Source: Clostridia bacterium
GTDB lineage: Bacteria > Bacillota > Clostridia > Christensenellales > Borkfalkiaceae
Assembly (NCBI GenBank): GCA_017626495.1
Contig: JAGAIP010000005.1
Coordinates: 1 to 64,000 of the forward strand
Direction of reading: 5' to 3'
DNA: 64,000 nt
Position numbers and translations under genes: made by a program. Below, piece after piece: positions 19,976-29,898 of the stretch (position 1 is its first letter; every line of letters begins with the position of its first letter). Under the pieces are notes generated by a model that saw only the letters and a program-made list of their open reading frames with translations, had not been told where the DNA came from and did no database searches.

Positions 19976-21121
19976 ATGATACAACCAATCAAATGTGAAA
20001 AATGTGGAAGTTATTTTACCGAGTATGACGACGAAGTAAATCATATTATGTTTAATACAACGAACCACATATGCACAAAATGCTTAATCGAAGAGAGCGG
20101 TTTTTTTTATGATCTTATAGCCGAGCCAATCATCAAGGCAACCGAAGCTAAGAAACTTAGAAAAAAAACTCTAAATGATGCCCTAGTTTTCTTTTTTGGA
20201 TTTTTCACAGTCTCCGTCCTCGCTTGGATTCTTGCATTTCTTTGTGCATTTTTTAATGATTCCGTTCACCCAATACTACAATTGCTTATCGGTCTCTTGG
20301 GACTACTCTTTCTCATCTCAGGTTTTTTTCTTCCTATTTTTACCATCGTGGGGACAATAAAAGGCATAATAGAAAACCTAAAAGATAATCGAGAAATACT
20401 CTCAAAATACGATATCAACCGCACAATAAATCTGCGAAATCAATATTGTGAAATTCACGGAATGGAAGAAACCCAGCAAAAAGAAATCTGGGCGAAAAAA
20501 CTAGTGCTTGCCATTCAAGAAGCCACTCAAAAGATTAAAAAAAAGTATCGTGTAATAACGAATCCCTTTTCTTCTGTTTTTGTTAACAATCAAGAATATC
20601 TTACCCTTTGCACTTTATACAAAACAACTTATCATTATGATTCTTTGACCAGAACAGAGACAAAAACTGTTGTTGACGGATATACCGCCTCCTACAATTC
20701 TTCTTCCAAAGAATATAATGTAACTCCAAAAACACACAAAGAATATATTAGTGTTCCCACTGGGCGGACACATTGTTACAATACTCTAGACTATGCGGAT
20801 TATATTTCGTTAATTTTTTCATTTAGTAAACAGACACCGCATTTGCTTTTAATTCAAAAACATAGCCTGTTTGATGATTCATGGAGTTCGATTCTATTTG
20901 AAAACGATTTATTGGCTTATTTAGACGAACTAAGTCACATTTTGAAGAGTATTTCTAAGAAATATGCGATGTCTTGGTTCTTCAATAATAAGATTATTCA
21001 AATAAACGATATTGACGGTTTCAAAGGTTTTTATTTCTCTGACGAGATAAAAAAAACAATGAAAAAAACTTCTTTTGATGAAGGGTTAAAAAAATACATT
21101 GATTCTTTAACCCTTCAATAA
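19976..21121 (+). CDS. Unknown zinc-finger, two-helix membrane protein
   Basis: A 381-residue protein I cannot assign. I start at 19976, where GAGGTG lies four bases before the ATG. Residues 7-10 and 33-36 are two CxxC pairs (CEKC, CTKC), a likely zinc site. Two hydrophobic helices follow at about 70-92 and 100-126, then a long soluble part, mostly helical and then beta-rich, with the repeated Tyr-Thr stretch around the TYHYDSLTRTETKT segment. Both ends should face the cytosol. The gene is markedly AT-rich compared with its neighbours and has its own promoter and terminator, which suggests recent acquisition. A sensor or stress role is possible but not shown. Confidence 0.75.
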   Translation: MIQPIKCEKCGSYFTEYDDEVNHIMFNTTNHICTKCLIEESGFFYDLIAEPIIKATEAKKLRKKTLNDALVFFFGFFTVSVLAWILAFLCAFFNDSVHPILQLLIGLLGLLFLISGFFLPIFTIVGTIKGIIENLKDNREILSKYDINRTINLRNQYCEIHGMEETQQKEIWAKKLVLAIQEATQKIKKKYRVITNPFSSVFVNNQEYLTLCTLYKTTYHYDSLTRTETKTVVDGYTASYNSSSKEYNVTPKTHKEYISVPTGRTHCYNTLDYADYISLIFSFSKQTPHLLLIQKHSLFDDSWSSILFENDLLAYLDELSHILKSISKKYAMSWFFNNKIIQINDIDGFKGFYFSDEIKKTMKKTSFDEGLKKYIDSLTLQ

Positions 21122-21133
21122 CAACTTTAATTT

Positions 21134-21208
21134 AAAAAGATTCTTCCCCATACTCTAAATGACTAATCTCTAAATAATCATTTTAAAGTGAAAGTGAAGA
21201 ATCTTTTT
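21134..21208 (+). terminator. Terminator with long loop
   Basis: AAAAAGATTCTTC (21134-21146) and GAAGAATCTTTTT (21196-21208) pair perfectly over 13 bases around a 49-base loop, ending in a T run on the + strand. Confidence 0.65.
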
Positions 21209-21297
21209 TATGGAATTTTATAAAATTCTAAATATAAAGTCAGGTCAAACAACTTATATACGATGTTATATCCAATAAAATAACAATCTCTTACGCG

Positions 21298-22794
21298 TTA
21301 CAGCCGATAAAGTTTGGTGAACTTTTCGATGAGGTAATCGATATAGTAATTCACGTTGAAGTCCTCTCCCGTAGCGAGACGCAAGATCTCCTCGGGATAT
21401 TTGGAAGAGCCGTACTTATGGATATGCTCTTTGTTCCATTCGGAGATTTCTTTGAGGCAGCCCGAGCGAATCGCCCGTTCGACGTCGATATCTCGTTCCA
21501 TCGCATGATAGAACTGAGCGGCGTAGGCGGAGCCCAACGCATAGGTCGGAAAATACCCGAACGAACCTTGCGACCAATGCACGTCCTGCAAGATTCCGTC
21601 CCTGTCGTTTTCCACCCTGACGCCGAGATAGTCGAAGTATTTTTGATTCCAAAGCTCACGCGCCTGACGGGCAGTCAAGCCGTTTTCGATGATCTCGCGT
21701 TCGATTTCATAGCGAATGAGCACGTGCAGCGGATACGTCAGCTCGTCAGCCTCCGTTCTGATGAAGGACGCCTGCGCCTCGTTGATATAGGCGTAAAAAT
21801 CGTCCACGGTAACGTCTTTGAGTTCCTCCGAAAAGATCTCTTTGAGGGCAGGGAAATGCGTTTCGGTGAACGCCTTGCTTCTCGCGATCATATTTTCCAT
21901 AAATCTCGACTGGCTCTCGTGCATCGCGCAGGACGCGCCTCCTCCCGATTGCGTATCGTCGAGCTCGGGAGAGACCTGCATTTCATAGAGTCCGTGCCCC
22001 ATCTCGTGAATCGAAGAGAAGATGAAACTCGATAAAACGTTTTCGTAATAGTGAACGGTAATCCTGACGTCGTTTCTGCCGTTGCTGTTCGTAAAGGGGT
22101 GTTCGCTCTCGCCGATCGTCGTTCTGTCCTCGTCGAATCCCATGACCTTGCGAAGATAGGCGACGTACGCTTTTTGTCCTTCCACGGGGTACGTCCGCTT
22201 AGAAACAGCGCGGTTGTACGACAGCTTTTGTTTGAGAACCCTCGCAATGAACGGCACGAGCTTTTCTTTAATCTGACCGAAAAACACGTCGTATTGTTTT
22301 TTCGTCATGCCGGGTTCGAACTCGTCGAGGAGCACGTCGTAGCCCTTCAAGGTATCCGTTTCGAGATACTTGCAATAACGGCGCAAATACTCGAAAATCT
22401 GATCGAACTTGGGCTCGAAGGTATCGAAATCCCCTTTGTTTTTGCATTCGACGTAGAGCGGATAGAGCTGTGCGAGAAGAGCCTGATACTCCACGTATTC
22501 CTCTTTGGGAATTTTTTTGAGCTTTGCGATGCTCTTATATTTTTCGGTGATCTCGTGCCTGAGCACCTCGTCCAGACTGTCTCTTCTCTCATAGAGCGTC
22601 TGTATCGCCGATTCGTATTCGGGCGAAGTCGAAAACTCGTAATAGAGCTCGGAGATCGTCGCCATCTGTTTGCCCCTTGCGAGAATGGACGCAGTCGGAG
22701 CAAACGTCGAATCCCATCCTTCGAGGAAGTAGCAAAGCCCGAGCGCATTCAGCCTCTCGTTCGTCTTTTGATATGTTTTAAGCGCCTGTTCCAT
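21298..22794 (-). CDS. M32-family metallocarboxypeptidase
   Basis: A 499-residue cytosolic zinc carboxypeptidase of the Taq/Pfu family, which removes C-terminal residues from peptides. The HEXXH site is His263-Glu264-His267 (SSIHEMGHGLYE), with the family's HESQSR motif about 28 residues later and the HPFT and DVRIT segments in front of it. Length matches the family. I start at 22794 because AAGGGGG lies eight to nine bases before that ATG; the longer frame does not add conserved sequence. Likely role: peptide turnover. It is separated from the genes behind it by a hairpin, so it may be monocistronic. Confidence 0.94.
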   Translation of the reverse strand: MEQALKTYQKTNERLNALGLCYFLEGWDSTFAPTASILARGKQMATISELYYEFSTSPEYESAIQTLYERRDSLDEVLRHEITEKYKSIAKLKKIPKEEYVEYQALLAQLYPLYVECKNKGDFDTFEPKFDQIFEYLRRYCKYLETDTLKGYDVLLDEFEPGMTKKQYDVFFGQIKEKLVPFIARVLKQKLSYNRAVSKRTYPVEGQKAYVAYLRKVMGFDEDRTTIGESEHPFTNSNGRNDVRITVHYYENVLSSFIFSSIHEMGHGLYEMQVSPELDDTQSGGGASCAMHESQSRFMENMIARSKAFTETHFPALKEIFSEELKDVTVDDFYAYINEAQASFIRTEADELTYPLHVLIRYEIEREIIENGLTARQARELWNQKYFDYLGVRVENDRDGILQDVHWSQGSFGYFPTYALGSAYAAQFYHAMERDIDVERAIRSGCLKEISEWNKEHIHKYGSSKYPEEILRLATGEDFNVNYYIDYLIEKFTKLYRL

Positions 22795-22872
22795 ACAGTT
22801 TTCCCCCTTGATTTGCATTTTCGGATTACGTTGGAGAACCTCTTTCGAAAATCCGCGGTTATCCACTCAAAG

Positions 22873-22897
22873 TTTTACCGTCTTTTCGACGGTAAAA
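22873..22897 (-). terminator. Hairpin after the GyrI-like gene
   Basis: TTTTACCGTC and GACGGTAAAA form a ten-pair stem with a five-base loop. The T run after it on the - strand is short, so efficiency is uncertain. Confidence 0.6.
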
Positions 22898-22931
22898 TCA
22901 CGGTTTTCTACGTTTTTTCTGTTTCGCGAAA

Positions 22932-23570
22932 TCAATCGCCCTCTTCCGTTTGCACGGAGCGGATCGGGTATCTCACGATCACGCGCATATTTTCAGGTTT
23001 GACTCTCTCTTCGTCTCTCATCTGCACTTCGTGATGAACGCCGTTTTCGAAATTGATACAGAACCCGATTTCCGCAAGATACTCTTGCAGGATATGTACG
23101 GTTTTGAAGATCTCCCGCTGCGTACCCGTATGAAGACACTGCACGCTCATTCCCTCGTCGTAGGTAAAGAGTTCGACGGAGGAATACGATTGTTTTTTTT
23201 CTTTTTCCGTCTGTTCTTTCGCCCATTCGAGCACGTCTTCCGTCACGAAACTCGGAGCGCGGAGCATGGCGATCCAGTTGAGTTTGTCGTAATCGAATTC
23301 TCCCGCGCCAATCTCTTTCCACCAAAGACTTTCTCTCGGAGGCATATTATATTCTTCGAAGCCCGCGATTTTCTTCCCGTTCTTCTTTGCGCTGCGGATC
23401 GTATTCGTCACCTGTTCCAGTTTTTTGAAAGACAAACGATATTCGCTGTCGGACGGACAGGGATCTCCCTGACCGTAAACGGCGATATAATTTACTTTGG
23501 GCATATTGACGATGCTTGGTTTTTTCTTTGCCTGATAGTATTCTTGATAATCTTCTTTGAAATCAATCAT
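22932..23570 (-). CDS. GyrI-like small-molecule-binding protein
   Basis: A 212-residue stand-alone GyrI-like domain. The N-terminus KPSIVNMPKVNYIAVYGQGDP and the later segment ESLWWKEIG are typical of the long GyrI-like family found in Bacillota. Relatives bind hydrophobic drugs or act as hydrolases on cytotoxic compounds; without a DNA-binding domain it is not a regulator by itself. It starts four bases after the ylmH stop, so the two form an operon. No link to the nearby gyrase genes is implied by the family name. Confidence 0.85.
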   Translation of the reverse strand: MIDFKEDYQEYYQAKKKPSIVNMPKVNYIAVYGQGDPCPSDSEYRLSFKKLEQVTNTIRSAKKNGKKIAGFEEYNMPPRESLWWKEIGAGEFDYDKLNWIAMLRAPSFVTEDVLEWAKEQTEKEKKQSYSSVELFTYDEGMSVQCLHTGTQREIFKTVHILQEYLAEIGFCINFENGVHHEVQMRDEERVKPENMRVIVRYPIRSVQTEEGD

Positions 23571-23574
23571 TGTA

Positions 23575-24297
23575 TCACCTGTATTTCAGAGCGAGTATCG
23601 TATGGCGTTCTTTTTTCGTCATGCCTCGTTCTTCCAAAAAGCAAAATTTTCCTTTTCCTCTGAGCGTGAGCACGTATCCTTCCTTGCAGACGAACGACGG
23701 TTTGATCTGCCGCCCGTTTACGAGCAGGAATCCGTTCTCCGCCGCCTTTTCGGCGTCTCCCCTCGAAACGTGAAACACGGCGCAGGCAAGACAGTCCGCG
23801 CGCAGCGAACTGACCGTACAGGTCATTTGCTCCGTCTCGCAAACCTCGCTCACCTCTCCCTCGTATTTCGACGCGACGACGCTCGTATGCGCGACGCGCG
23901 TCAGGTTTTGAAGAATGAACGGTTCCATGCGTTCGAGACAGAACAGGTCCCCCGTATTGTCCTTTACGATAATATCCCCGATCACGCTTCTGTCAAGCCC
24001 CAGATTCAAAACGCTCCCCAGAAAGTCGCGATGGGTGAGTTTATCGGAAAATTTCGCGTTGATCGGTTCGATTTTCAGACAGACCACGGGAAATTTCCCT
24101 TCGCCGAATCGGACGACCTGCCGCTCTGCGCCCTCGTAACCGCCGTATGCGCGTGGAGAGGCGTAAGATAAGCGAGTTTTACACGTTTCATAAACGGTCA
24201 TTTCGGAAGCAGACAAAAAATCCGTGCAACGGGCAATTCCGCTACTGTACGATTTTTCGGCAAGCGCCGTCAGATTTTTCTCAATATCCGTCTCCAT
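23575..24297 (-). CDS. ylmH: YlmH-type S4-domain RNA-binding protein
   Basis: A 240-residue protein with the YlmH layout: an N-terminal domain, a middle domain (YGGYEGAERQVVRF, THRDFLGSVLNLGLDRSVIGDI) and a C-terminal S4 RNA-binding domain (about 165-225, with SSLRADCLACAVFHVSRGDA and NGRQIKPS). Homologues bind ribosomal particles and help recycle stalled 50S-peptidyl-tRNA complexes. I start at 24297; there is no ribosome site and the -10 ends six bases before the ATG, so the mRNA should be leaderless. It is not in its usual cell-division gene cluster here. Confidence 0.88.
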   Translation of the reverse strand: METDIEKNLTALAEKSYSSGIARCTDFLSASEMTVYETCKTRLSYASPRAYGGYEGAERQVVRFGEGKFPVVCLKIEPINAKFSDKLTHRDFLGSVLNLGLDRSVIGDIIVKDNTGDLFCLERMEPFILQNLTRVAHTSVVASKYEGEVSEVCETEQMTCTVSSLRADCLACAVFHVSRGDAEKAAENGFLLVNGRQIKPSFVCKEGYVLTLRGKGKFCFLEERGMTKKERHTILALKYR

Positions 24298-24303
24298 GCA
24301 AGC

Positions 24304-24332
24304 AGTATAACACACTTCTTTCAAAAGTGCAA
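24304..24332 (-). promoter_or_regulatory. ylmH promoter with no leader
   Basis: TTGCAC (24327-24332) and TATACT (24304-24309) are 17 bases apart on the - strand; the ATG at 24297 begins six bases after the -10, at the expected transcript start. Confidence 0.7.
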
Positions 24333-24333
24333 C

Positions 24334-25155
24334 TCATTCGCATAAGTTCATTCCGTATACGAAATCATCCATCACATACCCCTCGCCGATGTCGTTCACT
24401 TCCGCGCGGAGACGAACAAATCCCATGTTCTCGTAGACGGCGACGGTCGGATTGTATTTATTGACGTTTAGGGTAAGCGTTTCTTTGTGCAACCGCACCC
24501 CTTCCCGTTTCAAAAAATCCACGACGCGATTGCCGTACCCTTTTCCCCGAATGGAAGCGTCGAAGTAGAACTTGCTCAGATACAGCTCGTTTCCCCTCTC
24601 GCAATAGGCGAAAAATCCCTTCCGTTCCCCATTCACGGTAACGAAAAAATACCGATAGCCGTGCGCGAGCTGTTCCCTGATCCCTTCGACGGACTGAAAC
24701 TTTTTCAGCATATAATCGTTCTGCTCTGCGCCGATGATGTCGTCGTAATACGCCTTCAAAAGTCTCGTCGCCAAAGCGGAAAGCGATGCGACGTCGTTCG
24801 TCGCCTCGAACGCGACTTCCCGTACGTTTCGAAGCTCGATTCCGACTACGCCGCAGCGTTTCTCCTCGTCCTCCGTATAGTAGGCGCGCATATCCTCGGG
24901 ACGCGCCGTCTGCTCCGCGCGGTATCCGCAGGCGCGGAGATCCAAACTCCCGTACAGTTCCCGAAAGGACGCAAAAAAATACAGCTTCCCGACGGTACAA
25001 TCCAAAAAGCGTTCCTCCTGCGTATGCAAGAAAAACACCGTATCTCCCTCCGAGAGTTTTTGCCTCTTCTCATCGTTCAATCTAAGTTCGATCGTCTTTG
25101 TTCCGTTTCCGATCGCCTCATACGGAACGGGCGTCAGTTTCATCAGATGTTTCAT
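24334..25155 (-). CDS. ASCH-GNAT fusion protein
   Basis: A 273-residue two-domain protein. Residues 1 to about 110 are an ASCH domain (HLMKLTPVPYEAIGNGTKTI, ELRLNDEKRQKLSEGDTVFF), a beta-barrel fold that binds RNA or modified nucleosides. Residues about 115-273 are a GNAT acetyltransferase with the acetyl-CoA loop DASIRGKGYGNRVVDFL and the YENMGF segment near the end. No frameshift or stop lies between them. An RNA- or nucleoside-linked acetylation role is an inference from the fusion. ASCH domains of this subtype occur next to tRNA or translation genes; the gene just downstream is ylmH. Confidence 0.85.
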   Translation of the reverse strand: MKHLMKLTPVPYEAIGNGTKTIELRLNDEKRQKLSEGDTVFFLHTQEERFLDCTVGKLYFFASFRELYGSLDLRACGYRAEQTARPEDMRAYYTEDEEKRCGVVGIELRNVREVAFEATNDVASLSALATRLLKAYYDDIIGAEQNDYMLKKFQSVEGIREQLAHGYRYFFVTVNGERKGFFAYCERGNELYLSKFYFDASIRGKGYGNRVVDFLKREGVRLHKETLTLNVNKYNPTVAVYENMGFVRLRAEVNDIGEGYVMDDFVYGMNLCE

Positions 25156-25168
25156 ACCATATAGTCAA

Positions 25169-25194
25169 GGACAGACGAAACCATTCGTCTGTCC
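25169..25194 (+). terminator. Hairpin between gyrA and the ASCH-GNAT gene
   Basis: GGACAGACGAA and TTCGTCTGTCC pair perfectly over 11 bases with a four-base loop. The T run follows on the + strand (25199-25205), so it would stop antisense transcription best. On the - strand it lies past the gyrA stop without a T run. Confidence 0.5.
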
Positions 25195-25203
25195 GTCCTT
25201 TTT

Positions 25204-27735
25204 TTATTCTTCCGCGGAATCCGTAGCTTCCACCGTTTCTTCGGGAAGCTCCGTCTCAGCGTCGTCGTCCCGTTCGGTGACGGCAACGGTCGCGACCTGA
25301 CTTTCCTTAACGTTCATCACTCTCACGCCGACGGTATTTCTGCCGATGACGGAAATATCGGTAACGTGCATGCGGATGATCGTGCCGTTCTCGGAGATAA
25401 TCATGACGTCGTCGTCCTCGCCGACCTGTTTCAAATTGACGAGATAGCCCGTCTTATCGTTGAACACGCCTGCCTTGATACCCTTACCTGCTCTGCACTG
25501 CAATCTGTAATCGTCGATGTCCGAACGCTTTCCGTAGCCGTTGGAGCTGACGGTGATGAGTTTCTTGGTCGGGTCGAGCACGAGCATATCCACGAGACTG
25601 TCGCCCTCGCTCAGTTCAAGCGCTCTGACGCCTTGGGTGTCTCTTCCCATGGGACGAACGTCCTCTTCCGAGAAACGGATGCACTTGCCCTCTCGGGACG
25701 CGACGATGATCTCGTCCTTGCCCGACGTGAATTGTCCGGAAATGAGCTCGTCGCCCTCAATGATCTTGATTGCGATCTTGCCGCTCTTGGGAATCCTTGC
25801 GAACTCTTCGAGCGCGGTCTTTTTGATGAGCCCTTTTGCCGTCGCGAGCGCGATAAATCCTTCCTCTCCGCCCTGCATGGGAATGAGAGCCGTGATCTTC
25901 TCGTCGGGGTCGATCTGTACGATATTGACGATGGCTCTTCCTCTCGCCGTTCTCTGCGCCTCGGGAATCTCGTAACACTTGATCGAATAGACCTTTCCCT
26001 TGTTGGAGAAGAGGAGAATATCATCGTGCGTGGAGCAAATGAACATCTTCTCCACGAAGTCCTCTTCCTTCGGCTTATGCGCGGTAATTCCCATACCTCC
26101 GCGACGCTGCGCCTTATATTCGTCGATGGGCAAACGCTTGACGTAACCCGTATGCGTCATGGAAACGACCACGTCCTCCTTGTCGATGAGGTCGATGTCG
26201 TCGATTGCGCCGTACTCCATGGAAATTTCCGTCTTTCTCTCGGAAGGATACTTTTCGCGAATGACTTCGAGATCGGTCTTGATGATGCCGAGAACCCTCT
26301 CTTCCCTCGCGAGAATGTCCTTGAAATCGACGATCTGCGCTTCGAGTTCCGCGAGTTCCTCTTTGAGCTTTTCCACTTCGAGAGAGGTGAGCCTCTGCAA
26401 TCTCATTTCGAGAATGGCGTTCGCCTGTCTGTCGGTGAGGGCGAATGCCTCGGTGAGCTTCGCGCACGCGTCCACCTTATCGGCGGATTCCTTGATGATA
26501 CGGATGACCTCGTCGATATTCGCGAGTGCGAGCACGAGCCCTTCGAGAATATGAGCGCGTTCTTCGGCTTTCGAAAGTTCGTATCTCGTTCTTCTCGTAA
26601 TGACTTCTTTCTGATGCTCGATATAGTAATACAGACATTCTTTGAGGTTGAGCACCTTCGGTTCGCCGTCCACGAGGGCGAGCATGATGATACCGTCGGA
26701 AATCTGCAATTCGGTATGTTTATAGAGGGAATTGAGGACGACCTGCGCGTTCGCGTCCTTCTTGATCTCGATGACGATGCGCATACCGTCTCTGTCCGAT
26801 TCCTCTCGGATATCGGAGATTCCCTCCAACCGCTTATCCTTGACCTGATCGGCGATGTTCTCGACGAGACGCGCCTTGTTGACCTGATACGGAATCTCTG
26901 TAACGATAATTCTGTTTCTGGGATTATTCGGCGTGCCGTACTCTTCGATCTCGCATCTCGCGCGGAGAATGATAGAGCCTTTACCCGTTCTGTACGCCTT
27001 TTTGACGCCGCTTCTGCCCATGATGAGCGCGCCCGTAGGAAAATCGGGAGCCGGAATGTAATTCATGAGCTCGTCTACGGTGATTTCGGGATTGTCGATC
27101 ATCGCGATGACGCCGGAGATGACTTCCGCGAGGTTGTGAGGCGGGATATTCGTCGCCATACCGACGGCGATGCCGTCCGACCCGTTGACGAGCAGGTTGG
27201 GGAATCTCGAAGGCAACACGGAAGGCTGCATGGATGTATCGTCGAACGTGGGATAGAAGTCGACCGTCTCCTTATCGAGATCGCGGAGCATTTCGGAGGA
27301 GAGTTTGGACAGTCTCGCCTCGGTATAACGCATTGCGGCAGGAGGATCTCCGTCCACGGAACCGAAGTTGCCGTGTCCCTCTACCAAAGGGAAATTGATG
27401 GAGAAATCCTGCGCAAGTCTTACGAGCGCGTCGTAAACCGCGCTGTCTCCGTGAGGATGATACTTACCGAGTACGTCGCCGACGATTCTCGCGCACTTAC
27501 GGAACGGCTTATCGTTGTAAATTCCGAGATCGTGCATCGAATAGAGAATACGTCTGTGAACGGGTTTGAGACCGTCCCTTACGTCGGGAATGGCACGGGA
27601 TACGTTGACCGCCATGGCGTAGGCGATGAAGGACTTTTTGAGTTCGTCCTCGACTTCCGTATCGAGCATGGTCGTCATTTGGAGGGTTTTTCTGAATTCT
27701 TCGGTCAGCTCGGGGCTGGTTTCTTTTTTCGCCAT
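25204..27735 (-). CDS. gyrA: DNA gyrase subunit A
   Basis: An 843-residue subunit carrying DNA breakage and reunion. The catalytic tyrosine is Tyr137 ([10 protein letters not shown]). The quinolone-determining positions match Escherichia coli Ser83 and Asp87: Ser98 and Asp102 ([14 protein letters not shown]), the sensitive residues. The gyrase-specific GyrA box is QRRGGMGI, which marks it as gyrase rather than topoisomerase IV. The C-terminal beta-pinwheel is complete and ends in an acidic tail. It starts nine bases after gyrB, with a GGAGG site, so the two are one operon. Confidence 0.98.
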   Translation of the reverse strand: MAKKETSPELTEEFRKTLQMTTMLDTEVEDELKKSFIAYAMAVNVSRAIPDVRDGLKPVHRRILYSMHDLGIYNDKPFRKCARIVGDVLGKYHPHGDSAVYDALVRLAQDFSINFPLVEGHGNFGSVDGDPPAAMRYTEARLSKLSSEMLRDLDKETVDFYPTFDDTSMQPSVLPSRFPNLLVNGSDGIAVGMATNIPPHNLAEVISGVIAMIDNPEITVDELMNYIPAPDFPTGALIMGRSGVKKAYRTGKGSIILRARCEIEEYGTPNNPRNRIIVTEIPYQVNKARLVENIADQVKDKRLEGISDIREESDRDGMRIVIEIKKDANAQVVLNSLYKHTELQISDGIIMLALVDGEPKVLNLKECLYYYIEHQKEVITRRTRYELSKAEERAHILEGLVLALANIDEVIRIIKESADKVDACAKLTEAFALTDRQANAILEMRLQRLTSLEVEKLKEELAELEAQIVDFKDILAREERVLGIIKTDLEVIREKYPSERKTEISMEYGAIDDIDLIDKEDVVVSMTHTGYVKRLPIDEYKAQRRGGMGITAHKPKEEDFVEKMFICSTHDDILLFSNKGKVYSIKCYEIPEAQRTARGRAIVNIVQIDPDEKITALIPMQGGEEGFIALATAKGLIKKTALEEFARIPKSGKIAIKIIEGDELISGQFTSGKDEIIVASREGKCIRFSEEDVRPMGRDTQGVRALELSEGDSLVDMLVLDPTKKLITVSSNGYGKRSDIDDYRLQCRAGKGIKAGVFNDKTGYLVNLKQVGEDDDVMIISENGTIIRMHVTDISVIGRNTVGVRVMNVKESQVATVAVTERDDDAETELPEETVEATDSAEE

Positions 27736-27744
27736 GGTTCCTCC

Positions 27745-29652
27745 TTAAATGTCCAGCTCGGCTACGAGCTTTGCGTTCTCTTCGATGAATTTTCTTCTGT
27801 TTTCGGGTTGCTCGCCCATGAGGAGCGAGAACGTGGTATCCGCTTCCACCGCGTCTCTTACGGAAACGCGCATCAGCGTTCTTCTGGAAGGATCCATCGT
27901 AGTCTCCCAGAGCTGTTCTTTATTCATTTCTCCGAGACCTTTATACCGTTGCAGTTCGAATTTTCCGCCGTTTTGCGCCCTGTAAGATTCGAGCTCTTCG
28001 TCCGAATACATATACGTCTCTTCCTTTCCGCGCGTCGCCTTGTACAGGGGAGGCATCGCGATATAGACGTGTCCGTTTTCGACGAGCGGACGCATATAGC
28101 GGAAGAAGAAGGTAAGCAGCAGAATTCTGATGTGCGAACCGTCTACGTCGGCGTCGGTCATGATGATGATTCTGTCGTAGCGGAGCTTGCTCTCGTCGAA
28201 GTTATCCATGACGCCGCAACCGAACGCAGTGATCATATTCTTGATGGTCTCGCTTTCGAGTACGCGGTTAATCCTCACCTTCTCTACGTTGAGAATCTTA
28301 CCGCGAAGGGGCAGGATTGCCTGGAACCGTCTGTCTCTTCCCTGTTTTGCCGTACCGCCTGCGGAATCTCCCTCTACGAGGTAAATTTCGCAAAGTTCGG
28401 GACGCTTATCGGAACAGTCGGCAAGTTTGCCGGGGAGCGTGGTGCTTTCGAGCACGCCCTTTCTTCTCGTAAGCTCCCTCGCGTTTCTCGCCGCCTCTTT
28501 CGCTTTCTGTGCGGTGAGACATCGCATGACGAGTTCTCTCGCCTGCGCGGGATGTTCTTCGAGATACGTTCCGAGCATTTCCGTAACCGCCTTCTGCACG
28601 GGCGCGCGCATAGACGAGTTTCCGAGTTTGGTCTTGGTCTGTCCTTCGAACTGCGCCTCCATGAGTTTGACGGAGATGACCGCGGAGATACCCTCTCTCA
28701 CGTCCTCGCCGGCAAGTTTTTCTTCCCCTTTCAGAAGAGACAAGCGTTTTCCGGCGTCGTTGATGACTTTCGTGAGCGCGGCTTTGAATCCGTCAAGATG
28801 CGTGCCGCCCTCGATGGTATGAATGTTGTTTGCGTAAGAAAAAATCTGCTCGTTGTACGAATCGTTATACTGAATGGCAAACTCGATGACCGTATCGTCG
28901 GAAGCGTCCTCGAAATAGACGGGCACGTCGAACAAATTCGTATTGTTCTTGTTGATGTCCTGCACGAATTCGAGGATACCTCCGTCGTAACGGAAGGAAT
29001 CCTGACGCTCTTTTCCCGTGCGCTTGTCGGCAAGTTTGATGGTGAGTCCCTTGTTCAGATAAGAAAGCTCGCGGAGACGCGATTTAATCGTATCATAATT
29101 GAATACGATGGTATCGAAAATTTCCGCGTCGGGATAGAAGGTAACTTTCGTACCCGTAATCTCGGTCTCCCCCACGACGGCGAGCGCGCGCTGAGGAATT
29201 CCCCTGTTGTAAATCTGTCTGTGCACCTTTCCGTTCTGATAGACTTCGACTTCGAGCCATTCGGAGAGCGCGTTGACGACGGAAAGACCTACTCCGTGCA
29301 ATCCTCCCGAAATTTTATATCCGCCTCCGCCGAACTTACCGCCTGCGTGCAGTTTGGTGAGAACGAGCTCAACCGAAGAGATCCCCTCTTTGGGGTGAAT
29401 GCCCGTGGGAATGCCTCTGCCGTTGTCCGTAACCGAAACGGAACCGTCGCCGTTGACGGTAACCGTAATGGTATCGCAATACCCTGCGAGCGCCTCGTCG
29501 ATGGAGTTATCGACGATTTCCTGTACGAGGTGGTGAAGTCCCCTTTCATCGGTAGAACCGATATACATACCCGGACGCTTTCTGACAGGTTCCAGACCTT
29601 CGAGCACCTGAATTTGCTCTTGCCCGTATTCGCCTTGAATTTTTTCCGACAT
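27745..29652 (-). CDS. gyrB: DNA gyrase subunit B
   Basis: A 635-residue ATPase subunit. The GHKL ATPase motifs are EIVDNSIDEALAGYC, DNGRGIPTGIH and GGLHGVGLSVVNALS; the TOPRIM domain has EGDSAGGTAKQGRDRRFQ and DADVDGSHI; PLRGKILNVEK and the final PENRRKFIEENA are typical. AGAGGT precedes the ATG and a TATAAT lies about 30 bases upstream with a weak -35. Together with gyrA it supplies negative supercoiling. Confidence 0.98.
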   Translation of the reverse strand: MSEKIQGEYGQEQIQVLEGLEPVRKRPGMYIGSTDERGLHHLVQEIVDNSIDEALAGYCDTITVTVNGDGSVSVTDNGRGIPTGIHPKEGISSVELVLTKLHAGGKFGGGGYKISGGLHGVGLSVVNALSEWLEVEVYQNGKVHRQIYNRGIPQRALAVVGETEITGTKVTFYPDAEIFDTIVFNYDTIKSRLRELSYLNKGLTIKLADKRTGKERQDSFRYDGGILEFVQDINKNNTNLFDVPVYFEDASDDTVIEFAIQYNDSYNEQIFSYANNIHTIEGGTHLDGFKAALTKVINDAGKRLSLLKGEEKLAGEDVREGISAVISVKLMEAQFEGQTKTKLGNSSMRAPVQKAVTEMLGTYLEEHPAQARELVMRCLTAQKAKEAARNARELTRRKGVLESTTLPGKLADCSDKRPELCEIYLVEGDSAGGTAKQGRDRRFQAILPLRGKILNVEKVRINRVLESETIKNMITAFGCGVMDNFDESKLRYDRIIIMTDADVDGSHIRILLLTFFFRYMRPLVENGHVYIAMPPLYKATRGKEETYMYSDEELESYRAQNGGKFELQRYKGLGEMNKEQLWETTMDPSRRTLMRVSVRDAVEADTTFSLLMGEQPENRRKFIEENAKLVAELDI

Positions 29653-29898
29653 ACTTTACCTCTGATTATTTTTACAGCTTTCATTATAACACAATCTCAA
29701 AAAAAAGGAAAGTGTTCGTGACGGATTTTTTGAAAAAAATAAAATAACCCCTCTAAATAAGGTCAAATCGCCCCTGAAACGCTCTCTATGCCAAAATGAA
29801 TATTTTATTATTTTTTCTTCTTTCCGTTTTGCTCCCTTTTTTCGCCGTCCTTGCATAAAACGTTCCTTTCAGAACACACTAAGAAAAAGGAGTGAATC

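Noticed and set aside
25366-29721. A 1451-codon open frame on the + strand opposite gyrA and gyrB
   Set aside because: It is the mirror of two certain genes; rare stop codons in that frame follow from the codon choice of the gyrase genes, and it has no ribosome site, promoter or recognisable domain.
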